NCBI RefSeq assembly: GCF_016598615.1 | Contig: NZ_CP066831.1 | Location: 5,208,001 to 5,272,000, forward strand | Reading direction: 5' to 3' | Source: Streptomyces liliifuscus | GTDB taxonomy: Bacteria > Actinomycetota > Actinomycetes > Streptomycetales > Streptomycetaceae | Length of the DNA stretch: 64,000 nt | Part shown: piece by piece, positions 53,329 through 60,899 of the stretch | Layout: each line of letters opens with the position of its first letter | How positions within the stretch are numbered: position 1 is the stretch's first letter | The notes under the pieces: model-generated | Told to the model about the DNA's origin: nothing | The model's database searches: none | What the model saw: the letters and a program-made list of their open reading frames with translations, nothing else | Program-made: the position numbers and the translations under genes

Positions 53329-54270
53329 GTGAACCGCATGCTCAAGACAATCGCCGTGGCCACGACGTTCTGCGCCGTGGCCGGCGCGGGCATCGTCGGC
53401 TACGGGGAGGCCACCGCCCCGGCGGCCCAAGCCCAGGTACAGGTGCAGGTGCACTTGGAGACAGCCTCCGCCGCGACCGCGTCGCACGGGCACGGGGACT
53501 CGTTCTCCGGGACCAAGAAGATCCGTGTCGGCGGCTACTCGGTCAACGTCTCGTGTTCCGGCCGCTCGGTGGCCCGTAAGCCGGTGGTCGTTCTGATGGC
53601 CGGAGGGGGCGACGGGCTGGACACGATGGGCGGCCTGCAGAAGAGCTTGAGCAAGAAGGCCCGGGTCTGTTCCTACGACCGGCTCGGCGAGGGCGAGAGC
53701 GATCAGCCGGACGGCACCCAGACCATCGACGACAGCTCCAGGATCCTTACGGGCGTGCTGGACCGGGTCGCCGGTGACCGCCCGGTCGTGCTGGCCGGCC
53801 ACTCGCTGGGCGGGCTGATCGCCGCCCGGTACGCCCCCGACCACCGGGACAGGGTCAAGGGCCTGGTCCTGATGGACGCCACGATCCCGGCCCTGACGGC
53901 GGGTATCTCGAAGGCGATCCCCGCGTCGGCCACCGGCATGGCGGCCGAACTGCGTGACCAGACCATCGCGGTGAACGAGGGCCAGAACCCGGAGAAGTTC
54001 ATCATCGCCGACGCCGAGGTCCGCTCCGCGGGGAACATCCCGGTGCAGATCATCAGGCACGAGTCCCAGTACGCCGAGGTCCCCGACTACGGGCCCGCCC
54101 TGGAAGAGATGTGGGCCGAAGGCCAGGACCAGTGGCGCGCGCTCTCCGGCCGCAGCAGGATCAGCGTCGCCGCCGGGAGCGGCCATTACGTCCACGTCGA
54201 CCGCCCCGACCTCGCCGTCAAGGCCATCCAGCGGGTCACCGCACAGGCCACGGCCCACTCCCACTCGTAG
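53329..54270 (+). CDS. secreted alpha/beta hydrolase
   Basis: A 313-residue exported hydrolase. GTG 53329 follows GGAGGTCCCC; an upstream extension is not supported. Signal peptide 1-36 with AQA-type cleavage, a Gln/Val/Ala-rich and His-rich stretch, then the core: VVVLMAGGGDG (oxyanion region), CSYDRLGEGESDQP, nucleophile S159 in LAGHSLGGLIA, D183 in LVLMDAT, and catalytic His in AAGSGHYVHVDRPD near 286. Esterase or lipase-like activity is likely; substrate unknown. It is 224 bp downstream of the DsbA-like gene, with no clear link. Confidence 0.85.
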   Translation: MNRMLKTIAVATTFCAVAGAGIVGYGEATAPAAQAQVQVQVHLETASAATASHGHGDSFSGTKKIRVGGYSVNVSCSGRSVARKPVVVLMAGGGDGLDTMGGLQKSLSKKARVCSYDRLGEGESDQPDGTQTIDDSSRILTGVLDRVAGDRPVVLAGHSLGGLIAARYAPDHRDRVKGLVLMDATIPALTAGISKAIPASATGMAAELRDQTIAVNEGQNPEKFIIADAEVRSAGNIPVQIIRHESQYAEVPDYGPALEEMWAEGQDQWRALSGRSRISVAAGSGHYVHVDRPDLAVKAIQRVTAQATAHSHS

Positions 54271-54309
54271 TCGTCAGTAGTCGTTAGTAGCCATCAGTAA
54301 TCGTCAAAG

Positions 54310-54341
54310 GAAGGGCCCCACCGTTCGCGGTGGGGCCCTTC
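54310..54341. terminator. bidirectional terminator between the hydrolase and ABC permease genes
   Basis: GAAGGGCCCCACCG-TTCG-CGGTGGGGCCCTTC, a perfect 14-bp stem capped by UUCG. The stem shares its sequence with the inner part of the tRNA-Ser terminator. Confidence 0.88.
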
Positions 54342-54405
54342 GTCGTACGAGTACGTCGTCCTGGGGCGGGGCGCCCGCCCTGTCGTGGCGGTTGGGGGTT
54401 GGCGG

Positions 54406-55200
54406 TTACTTCGGGTCGCGGTTGAAGGACGCCTTCGACCAGACGTAGCCCAGTACGGTCAGCGCCAGGGACCAGGCGATGGCGAGCCAGCCGTTGTGGC
54501 CGATCTCGGTGCCGAGCAGCAGACCCCGCAGGGTCTCGATGGCCGGCGTGAAGGGCTGGTACTCCGCGATCGGCTGGAACCAGCCCGGCATCGCGTCGAC
54601 CGGGACGAAGGCGCTGGAGATGAACGGCAGGAAGATCAGCGGCATCGCGTTGTTGCTCGCCGCCTCGGGGTTCGGGCTGATCAGGCCCATGCCGACCGCG
54701 ATCCAGGTGAGCGCCAGGGCGAAGAGCACGAGCAGCCCGAAAGCCGCCAGCCACTCCAGGACCGTGGCATCCGTGGACCGGAAGCCGATGGCCACCGCGA
54801 CGGCGCCCACGAGGAGCACGCTCATCACGCACTGCAGCACGCTGCCGACGACGTGCCCGATCAGCACCGACGGGCGGTGGATCGCCATCGTGCGGAAGCG
54901 GGCGATGATGCCCTCGGACATATCCATGGAGACGGATACCGCGGTGCCGATCGTGGTGCCGCCGATGGTCATCAGCAGCAGCCCCGGCACGAGATACGCG
55001 ATGTACGCCGAGCGGTCCGGACTGCCGCTGCCTCCGATGCCCGCGCTCATCACGTCGCCGAAGATGTAGACGAAGAGCAGCAGCAGTACGACCGGCGTGA
55101 GCAGCAGGTTCAGGGTGAGGGACGGGTAGCGCCGCACGTGCAGCAGATTCCGCCGCAGCATCGTGGACGAGTCGCGTACGGCGAGGGCGAGGGAACTCAT
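54406..55200 (-). CDS. ABC-2 type transporter permease (DrrB-like)
   Basis: A 264-residue membrane subunit with six helices, of the daunorubicin DrrB type: NLLHVRRYPSLTLNLLLTPVVLLLLFVYIFGDVM, the conserved YLVPGLLLMTIGGTTIGTAVSVSMDMSEGIIARFRTMAI, and FISSAFVPVDAMPGWFQPIAEYQPFTPAIETLRGLLLG. The ATG at 55200 overlaps the ATPase stop (ATGA). Likely exports a hydrophobic drug or lipid. It ends the operon that starts with the ribbon-helix-helix gene. Confidence 0.9.
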   Translation of the reverse strand: MSSLALAVRDSSTMLRRNLLHVRRYPSLTLNLLLTPVVLLLLFVYIFGDVMSAGIGGSGSPDRSAYIAYLVPGLLLMTIGGTTIGTAVSVSMDMSEGIIARFRTMAIHRPSVLIGHVVGSVLQCVMSVLLVGAVAVAIGFRSTDATVLEWLAAFGLLVLFALALTWIAVGMGLISPNPEAASNNAMPLIFLPFISSAFVPVDAMPGWFQPIAEYQPFTPAIETLRGLLLGTEIGHNGWLAIAWSLALTVLGYVWSKASFNRDPK

Positions 55201-56243
55201 CGGACATCCTCCTTGGGCTGAGCGGGCTGGACTGGCTGAGTGGGCTGAGCGGGGCGGCCGGGCTGGGCGGGCACCTTGGCGCTGCCGGTCAGGGCGAAGA
55301 ACACGTCGTCGAGGTCGGGGGTGTGCACGGTGAGTTCGTCGGCCTCGATGCCGGCCGCGTCGAGCCAGTCGAGGATGGAGCGCAACTCGCGCTGGCTGCC
55401 GTCGCTGGGGATCTGGAGCGAGAGTGCCTCGTCGTCCCGGCTCGCCTCGTGCAGGGCGAGGGCGGCGGTCTGGTAGGTGTCCGGGTCGTCGAAGCGCAGT
55501 CGTACGTGGCCGCCGGGGATGAGGCGTTTGAGCTCCTCGGCGGTGCCCTCGGCGGCGATCTTGCCGTCGTTGAGGACGGCGATGCGGTCGGCGAGCTCGT
55601 CCGCTTCCTCCAAGTACTGGGTGGTGAGGAAGACTGTCACTCCGCCGGTGACGAGTTCGCGGATGATCTGCCACATGTTGTGGCGGGAGCGTGGGTCCAG
55701 TCCGGTGGTGGGTTCGTCGAGGAAGATGATTCGGGGGTTGCCGACCAGGGTCATGGCGATGTCCAGGCGGCGTTTCATGCCGCCGGAGTAGGTGGAGGCG
55801 GGTTTCTTCGCGGCTTCCACCAGGTCGAAGCGTTCCAGGAGTTCGGCGGTGACCTGTCGGCCCTCCTGCTTGGAGAGGTGGTGCAGGTCCGCCATGAGGA
55901 GCATGTTCTCCTCGCCGGTGATCAGGCCGTCGACCGCGGAGAACTGGCCGGTGACACCGATCGCGGCCCGCACCCCGTCCGGTGACGTGGTGACGTCGTG
56001 GCCCGCGACCTGGGCCTGCCCGCCGTCGGCGGAGATGAGCGTGGAGAGGATCTTCACGGCGGTGGTCTTGCCTGCGCCGTTCGGGCCGAGCAGGGCGAAT
56101 ACGGACCCGGCCGGGATGCGCAGATCGATGCCGTCGAGGACGGTCTTGTCTCCGAACGACTTGCGCAGACCGACTGTGGAGACGGCGGCCGGCGACTGGT
56201 GGCCACCACCGGGCCTGGACGTGGGCATGACAGATGAAGACAT
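55197..56243 (-). CDS. ABC transporter ATP-binding protein (DrrA-like)
   Basis: A 348-residue ATPase. Walker A LLGPNGAGKTT, signature YSGGMKRRLDIAMTL, Walker B RIIFLDEPTTGLDPRSRHNMWQ, H-loop TTQYLEEADELADRIAVL and a C-terminal DrrA-type accessory domain ending in a PAQP/TQP-rich repeat. ATG 56243 has GGGAGGGCC 4 bases before it. It follows the DUF4097 gene by 156 bp; the four genes 54406-57871 have the same strand and look like one functional group. Confidence 0.92.
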   Translation of the reverse strand: MSSSVMPTSRPGGGHQSPAAVSTVGLRKSFGDKTVLDGIDLRIPAGSVFALLGPNGAGKTTAVKILSTLISADGGQAQVAGHDVTTSPDGVRAAIGVTGQFSAVDGLITGEENMLLMADLHHLSKQEGRQVTAELLERFDLVEAAKKPASTYSGGMKRRLDIAMTLVGNPRIIFLDEPTTGLDPRSRHNMWQIIRELVTGGVTVFLTTQYLEEADELADRIAVLNDGKIAAEGTAEELKRLIPGGHVRLRFDDPDTYQTAALALHEASRDDEALSLQIPSDGSQRELRSILDWLDAAGIEADELTVHTPDLDDVFFALTGSAKVPAQPGRPAQPTQPVQPAQPKEDVR

Positions 56244-56399
56244 GGGGCCCTCCCGTTAGAAGGCTGATTGGAAGACTGAAGGGGCTGGGGGATCGGAAGA
56301 GATGAGGCTGAAGCGAGGCGAGGCGGGGGCGGGACTCAGAGAGCGAGGCTCGGCGAGACAGAGCAGAGAGCGGGGCCAGGCGGTTCGAGGCGAGGGCGC

Positions 56400-57242
56400 T
56401 CAGGCCTTGGCGCGGAGAACGTCGATGTTTCCCCAGTTGGAGCGTGCGCGGACCTTGACCGTCTCCTCGGTCTGCTCCGGGGCCTCGGACGCGGCGAGCG
56501 TGTTGCGTACGTGCCCGCGGTTGGAGCTGACGTCGAGCCAGGCAGCCGTGCCCTCGCGGATACCGACCTCGATGGCGCCGTTGGAGGTCTCCAACTGGAC
56601 GTTGCCGCGCGCGACTTCGGCGACGCGGAGGGAGCCGTTGGTCGTGGTGCCGACGACCGATGCCTCGGCACGCGCGATGTCGATGGCACCGTTGGCACCG
56701 CTCATCCGCAGCTCACCCGTCACGGCGCCGACGATCGTGCTGCCGTGCGAGTTCTTCAGGACGGCCGGGCCGTCGACGATGCCGACACGCAGGTTGCCGG
56801 TGCTGGTGGTGATCTCGGCCATGCCCTCGACCCGGTCGACGGTGCTCGAACCGTGCGAGGCCTTCAGCTGCAGCGGGCCGGTGGTGTCGAGGCGGACGTC
56901 ACCCGCCGAGATCTTCACACGGACCTCGCCGAGCCGGCCCTCGCCGATCATCTGGGTCCCGGCGCCGGTCATGTCGACGTTCGAGCCCGTGGGCAGTTCC
57001 ACCGACACGTCGACCGTGCCGCTGCGACCGAGGAGATTGGCCTTGGGCGTGGTGACGGTCAGGGTGCCGCCGGCGTAGGAGACCTCGGTCTGGTCGGCCG
57101 TCCGTACGTCCAGGTCCTTCTTCGGGTCGCGGGGCCGGACGTCGACGACGGTGTCGAGGCGGTCGCCCGCGGTGAACCGGATGGAACCGGCGTACACGTA
57201 GGCGGTGGCCGAGATCGGTTCGGGAGTGTCGAAAGAAGGCAT
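56400..57242 (-). CDS. DUF4097 family beta-helical protein
   Basis: A 280-residue protein built from repeated short strands, such as VDVSVELPTGSNVDMTGAG, DVRLDTTGPLQLKASHGSST, AEITTSTGNLRVG and VQLETSNGAIEVG, the pattern of the DUF4097 (adhesin-like or toastrack) family. No signal peptide, so it may act inside the cell or at the membrane surface. Toastrack domains are often found with transcription regulators and ABC exporters in envelope-stress circuits (known); here it sits between a ribbon-helix-helix gene and a DrrAB-like exporter, which fits that logic. The ATG at 57242 is 110 bp from the regulator stop. Confidence 0.85.
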   Translation of the reverse strand: MPSFDTPEPISATAYVYAGSIRFTAGDRLDTVVDVRPRDPKKDLDVRTADQTEVSYAGGTLTVTTPKANLLGRSGTVDVSVELPTGSNVDMTGAGTQMIGEGRLGEVRVKISAGDVRLDTTGPLQLKASHGSSTVDRVEGMAEITTSTGNLRVGIVDGPAVLKNSHGSTIVGAVTGELRMSGANGAIDIARAEASVVGTTTNGSLRVAEVARGNVQLETSNGAIEVGIREGTAAWLDVSSNRGHVRNTLAASEAPEQTEETVKVRARSNWGNIDVLRAKA

Positions 57243-57352
57243 GGCTGTCCCGTCCTCTTGAGTCCTTGGGTCGTCCCCGCTGGTGGGACGTGGTGTGGGT
57301 GAAGTGGCGCGGATGAAGTGAGGTCAGTGGAGTGAAGTGGTGCGGGCCCGGG

Positions 57353-57871
57353 CTAGCGCACCCAGCCCGTGATGCTCTGTCCGATGGTCTGGGTCTTCTC
57401 CGTCGTACGCGGCCGGGTGCCGCCGTCGACCGCGGCCGACACGGCGCGTACCAGCCACGCGTTGACCGACAGGCCCTCGCGGGTCGCGGCCTCCTCGGCG
57501 CGGGCCTTGAGGTGGGCCGGCATACGCAGGTTGACGCGGGCGGTGCCGCCCTCGTCACCGTCGGCCGGGGCCGCGGCCCTGAGCGGTTCGACGGGCTCGG
57601 CCGGCTCCGCGGAGGCGCCGCCGTCGGTGGGCGGCGGTGTCACCACGAAGTCGGGGTCGAGCCCGCGCAGCCGTACGTCGACCGAGCCGGGGGCGAGTTC
57701 ACGGGTGATCTCGTCCGTCGCGGCGGAGAGCACGTTGAGCATGATCAGCCGGGTCGCCGACTCCAGGGGAGCCGTCAGCCTCTCCGCCAGCTCGCGGGCT
57801 TCGTCGCCACCGGCTTCGGCGGCCACCGCGAGTTCGCGGCGGAGGCTGTCGACATACGGGGTGAGGTCCAT
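57353..57871 (-). CDS. ribbon-helix-helix (HicB/CopG-like) regulator
   Basis: A 172-residue protein. The N-terminal 80 residues are helical (DLTPYVDSLRRELAVAAEAG, LIMLNVLSAATDEITRELAPG), the middle is a Pro/Ala/Glu linker, and the C-terminal part TARVNLRMPAHLKARAEEAATREGLSVNAWLVRAV is a ribbon-helix-helix DNA-binding domain. There is no toxin gene beside it, so it is probably a plain regulator, not half of a toxin-antitoxin pair. The ATG at 57871 is chosen because GGCACC sites begin 12 bp upstream. It heads the operon with DUF4097 and the exporter. Confidence 0.8.
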   Translation of the reverse strand: MDLTPYVDSLRRELAVAAEAGGDEARELAERLTAPLESATRLIMLNVLSAATDEITRELAPGSVDVRLRGLDPDFVVTPPPTDGGASAEPAEPVEPLRAAAPADGDEGGTARVNLRMPAHLKARAEEAATREGLSVNAWLVRAVSAAVDGGTRPRTTEKTQTIGQSITGWVR

Positions 57872-57882
57872 GACGCCATCAT

Positions 57883-58080
57883 GGCACCACAATGGCGCCA
57901 CACGCAAGTCGCGAGGCAACATCCCGGGGTTGACGATCAACACAATCAGCCTGACCTGCGAAAACACACTGGCACCCGACTGGGCAATTGTGGCACCAAG
58001 AGCGCCCACGCACCTCTAGAGGGTGAGATTGGCACCGCGCGGCACCGAATGGCACCGCCCGGCACCAAACCGTGCCACCC
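57883..58080. promoter_or_regulatory. GGCACC box array, partly with 10-bp period
   Basis: GGCACC at 57883 and GGCGCC at 57893 (10 bp apart); GGCACC at 57971 and 57992 (21 bp apart); then four GGCACC at 58031, 58041, 58051 and 58061, exactly 10 bp apart, closed by inverted GTGCC at 58072. Ribbon-helix-helix dimers bind 6-8-bp direct repeats at such spacings (known), so these are candidate operators of the adjacent regulator. Confidence 0.75.
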
Positions 58081-58170
58081 GACGCCATGTGATGCCACCA
58101 GCGAGGCGCGTACACAGGCCTCCATCGCGTCGGGATCGAGGTCCGTGTCATGCTCTGCTCTCCATTCCAG

Positions 58171-58234
58171 TCCCTCGGAAGCCCAGTCCCTCAGAAGCCC
58201 TGTCCCTCGGAAGCCCTGTCCCTCGGAAGCCCAG
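58171..58234. repeat. 16-bp tandem repeat, four copies
   Basis: TCCCTCGGAAGCCCAG, TCCCTCAGAAGCCCTG, TCCCTCGGAAGCCCTG, TCCCTCGGAAGCCCAG, head to tail with no spacer, 71 bp upstream of the DUF2079 start. Confidence 0.92.
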
Positions 58235-58304
58235 TGCCGACATCGACTACCCGACCGATGACTTCCTGGTTGCCCGGCGCGCCGACGGCTCGTAAGGACC
58301 GCTC

Positions 58305-59858
58305 GTGACCAAGGCTCTTCCCGGCCCGCCGCAGGACGACCTGGCCGCGCAGACGTCACCGACATCCCCACCGACACGAATACCGGCACGGACACCGGTG
58401 GAGATACCGGCACGGACAGAGGCCCAGACCCCGGTACAGACGCCCGGGTCCGCGATACCCGGGCCGGTCGCGCTTCCCCCGCGTGACCGGCGCCCCCGCC
58501 GAACCGGCCCGGCCGGCCGGTACGACCCGTATCTCCTCGCGGTCGCCCTCTTCGCCGGCTACACGGCTCTCTCCGTCGCCCGCTACCGGCACCTGGCCAC
58601 CCGTTCCTGGGACCTCGGCATCTTCGAGCAGGCCGTCCGCGCGTACGCGCACCTCCAGGCGCCCGTCGTCGATCTGAAGGGGCCCGGGGCCAATGTCCTG
58701 GGCGACCACTTCAGCCCGGTGACCGCGCTCCTCGCCCCCGTCTACCGGGTCTTCCCCACCCCACTCACCCTCCTCGTCGCGCAGGCCGCGCTGTTCGCGC
58801 TGTCGGCCGTGCCGGTGACCCGTGCGGCGGCCGGGCTGCTGGGGCGTCCGCGCGGGCTGGCGATCGGCATCGCGTACGGCCTGTCCTGGGGCATCCAGCG
58901 TGCCGTCGACTTCGACTTCCACGAGATCTGCTTCGCCGTACCGCTGATCGCCTTCAGCCTGGAGGCGATCCTGGCCCGGCGGTGGCGCGCGGCGCTGCTG
59001 TGGGCGTTGCCGCTGGTACTGGTCAAGGAGGACCTCGGGGTGACGGTGGCGGCCATCGCTCTCGTCGTCGCCCTGCGGTGCCGCCGCGACTCCCGGCGCA
59101 CGATCCTGTACGCCCTCGCCATGGCCGCCCTGGGCATCGCCGCCACCCTGGTCGTACTCGTCGTCGTCATCCCCGCCTTCAACACGACCGGCGGCTACGA
59201 CTACTGGACCAAGGTCGACGGCGGCTCGACCCTCCTCGACGGCACGGGCACCAAACTCCGCACCCTCGCCTGGCTGCTGGTGCCGACCACCGGGTTGCTG
59301 GCGCTGCGCTCCCCGCTCGCCGTCGTCGCGCTGCCCACGCTCGGGTGGCGGTTCCTCTCCTCCGACGACCACTACTGGGGGACCGACTGGCACTACAGCG
59401 CGGTCCTGATGCCCGTCGTCACACTCGCCCTCGTCGACGCCCTCGCCGGTGCCCGGTACAGCCCGCGGCCCTGGCTGCGTACGTACGCGCACCATCTGCC
59501 CGCGGCCGTCGCCGCGGCCGCGCTCTCGCTCACGACCACGCTCCCGATGTCCGTGCTGGCCGAGCCCGCCGCCTACCGCAAGCCCGCGCGCGTCACCGCG
59601 GTCGAGCGCCTCCTTGACCGGATCCCGGACGGCGCGACCGTCGAGGCCGACATCCGCCCCAGCAGCCGCCTCGCCTCACGCTGCCGTGTCCTGTGGGTGG
59701 GCGACACCCGCGGAATCACCCCCGAATACATCGCCCTGCAGAACCCCGACGACCGGATCCGCGACATCGAGGCCCGCACGCTCCGGCTCCACCCCGACGC
59801 CAGTTACTCGCTCGTCGGCACGACCGAGGGGTACGTCGTCCTCAGACTCGACTCCTGA
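58305..59858 (+). CDS. DUF2079 polytopic membrane protein (GT39-like)
   Basis: A 517-residue membrane protein with about 10 helices. N-terminal 70 residues are Pro/Thr-rich with the repeats IPARTPVEIPARTEAQTPVQTP. The membrane part begins YDPYLLAVALFAGYTALSVARYRH and contains WDLGIFEQAVRAYAHLQAP and GDHFSPVTALLAPVYRVFP, the DUF2079 signature, and FDFHEICFAVPLIAFSLEAI. The fold is that of mannosyl-PP-dolichol-type glycosyltransferases (GT-C). Substrate unknown. The start is GTG 58305. It may be an envelope glycosylation enzyme; the adjacent 10-bp array could reach its promoter as well. Confidence 0.85.
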   Translation: MTKALPGPPQDDLAAQTSPTSPPTRIPARTPVEIPARTEAQTPVQTPGSAIPGPVALPPRDRRPRRTGPAGRYDPYLLAVALFAGYTALSVARYRHLATRSWDLGIFEQAVRAYAHLQAPVVDLKGPGANVLGDHFSPVTALLAPVYRVFPTPLTLLVAQAALFALSAVPVTRAAAGLLGRPRGLAIGIAYGLSWGIQRAVDFDFHEICFAVPLIAFSLEAILARRWRAALLWALPLVLVKEDLGVTVAAIALVVALRCRRDSRRTILYALAMAALGIAATLVVLVVVIPAFNTTGGYDYWTKVDGGSTLLDGTGTKLRTLAWLLVPTTGLLALRSPLAVVALPTLGWRFLSSDDHYWGTDWHYSAVLMPVVTLALVDALAGARYSPRPWLRTYAHHLPAAVAAAALSLTTTLPMSVLAEPAAYRKPARVTAVERLLDRIPDGATVEADIRPSSRLASRCRVLWVGDTRGITPEYIALQNPDDRIRDIEARTLRLHPDASYSLVGTTEGYVVLRLDS

Positions 59859-59901
59859 TCGCACCTTCCTCCGACTGCCCTAATTACCCCAATTGCTCCG
59901 C

Positions 59902-60354
59902 CTACTCCGGCTGCTGCGGCTGCTGCGGCTGCTCCGAGGAGCCCAGCACCGCGATCGCGCCCTGGGCCACGGCACACAGGCTCTCGGCGCCCCCGTCGTC
60001 CACGGTGGACAGGTCGCAGCGGCAGACGACTCGGGTGCGGCCGGCCCGGACGACCCGCGCCTGGGCCCGCAGCAGTACACCCTCGGCCGGGCGCAGATAG
60101 TCGATGGTGAAGCCGGAAGTGATCAGCCGGGAGTGGGTGGCCGCGCCCGCGGCGAAGGTCAGCGCGTTGTCCGCGGCGTAACCGAGCACACCGCCGTGCA
60201 GGAAGCCGTACTGCTGGCGCAGGTCGTCGCGGATGTCCAGCTCCAGCGTCACCTCGCCCTCCCCGAAGGACACCAGGCGGGCACCGACCAGGTTGCTGAA
60301 GGGCTGCGCCGCCAGCACCTTCTGGGCAGCCGCCAGATCCGGGATGTCACTCAC
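59902..60354 (-). CDS. PaaI family thioesterase
   Basis: A 150-residue hotdog-fold acyl-CoA thioesterase: the catalytic region reads QYGFLHGGVLGYAADNALTFAAG, followed by SGFTIDYLRPAEGVLLRAQARVVRAGRTRVVCRCDL, typical of PaaI/phenylacetyl-CoA-type enzymes. Ends in Pro/Gln-rich residues (SSEQPQQPQQPE), encoded by a CTGCTGCGG-like run. GTG 60354 starts it. Divergent from a MarR gene with a 20-bp perfect palindrome between, so it is likely the MarR target. Confidence 0.88.
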   Translation of the reverse strand: MSDIPDLAAAQKVLAAQPFSNLVGARLVSFGEGEVTLELDIRDDLRQQYGFLHGGVLGYAADNALTFAAGAATHSRLITSGFTIDYLRPAEGVLLRAQARVVRAGRTRVVCRCDLSTVDDGGAESLCAVAQGAIAVLGSSEQPQQPQQPE

Positions 60355-60377
60355 ACCGCACCTCGCCTCACTTCACT

Positions 60378-60397
60378 TCACTTCACTAGTGAAGTGA
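60378..60397. promoter_or_regulatory. 20-bp palindromic MarR operator
   Basis: TCACTTCACTAGTGAAGTGA, perfect, preceded by further TTCAC units. It is 24 bp from the thioesterase start and 39 bp from the MarR start, in the divergent promoter region. Confidence 0.8.
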
Positions 60398-60435
60398 GAA
60401 TCCCGCGCATCCGTCGGATCTGTCAAGATCTCCCC

Positions 60436-60885
60436 ATGTCCGAGCCCGGCCCCGACCCCGGGGACACCCCCGACGCGCGCCTCTTCTTCCATCTCCAGCG
60501 AGCGGCACACCAGTTGCGTACGACCGCGGACCGGCGCTGTCTGGCCGCCGCCGGGATCACCACGGCGCAGCTCGGCGCACTGTTCGCCGTGCGCGAGCAA
60601 CCCGGTGTCACCCAGCGGGAGTTGGCCGGCGTTCTGGGACTGCGCGAGTCCGCCGTCACCGCGCTCGTCACCCGGCTCACCACGGCCGGTCTCGTCACCA
60701 AGCAGGCCCACCCGCGCGAACACCGGGCCGTGACACTGGAGTTGACGTCCGAGGGGGCCGACGCGCTCCGCGCCGCCCAGCCCGAGATCGACCGCTTCAA
60801 CGGCGAGATGCGGGCTCTTCTCGGCGAGGACGAGTTCGTACGCACCGCCGCGGCCCTCAGCCGGCTCGCGCACTGGGAGCCCTGA
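60436..60885 (+). CDS. MarR family transcriptional regulator
   Basis: A 149-residue MarR protein: helix LFFHLQRAAHQLRTTADRRC, helix-turn-helix VTQRELAGVLGLRESAVTALVTRLTTAGLV, wing KQAHPREHRAVTLELT with the D/R pair replaced by HPREHR, and a C-terminal dimer helix. I start at ATG 60436. It is convergent with the CopC/D fusion (15 bp apart) and divergent from the thioesterase. The palindrome at 60378-60397 is its probable operator; an aromatic or acyl-CoA ligand is plausible. Confidence 0.88.
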   Translation: MSEPGPDPGDTPDARLFFHLQRAAHQLRTTADRRCLAAAGITTAQLGALFAVREQPGVTQRELAGVLGLRESAVTALVTRLTTAGLVTKQAHPREHRAVTLELTSEGADALRAAQPEIDRFNGEMRALLGEDEFVRTAAALSRLAHWEP

Positions 60886-60899
60886 CCGGGTGACCGGGG

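Larger units (their letters stand above)
57872..58304. promoter_or_regulatory. 433-bp divergent regulatory region with two repeat arrays
   Basis: Between the ribbon-helix-helix gene and the DUF2079 gene. It holds GGCACC boxes (57883-58080) and a 16-bp tandem repeat (58171-58234). No ORF of coding character. Confidence 0.7.

Noticed and set aside
57353..57871. Toxin-antitoxin module
   Set aside because: The ribbon-helix-helix domain is HicB-like, but no HicA or other toxin gene lies beside it.
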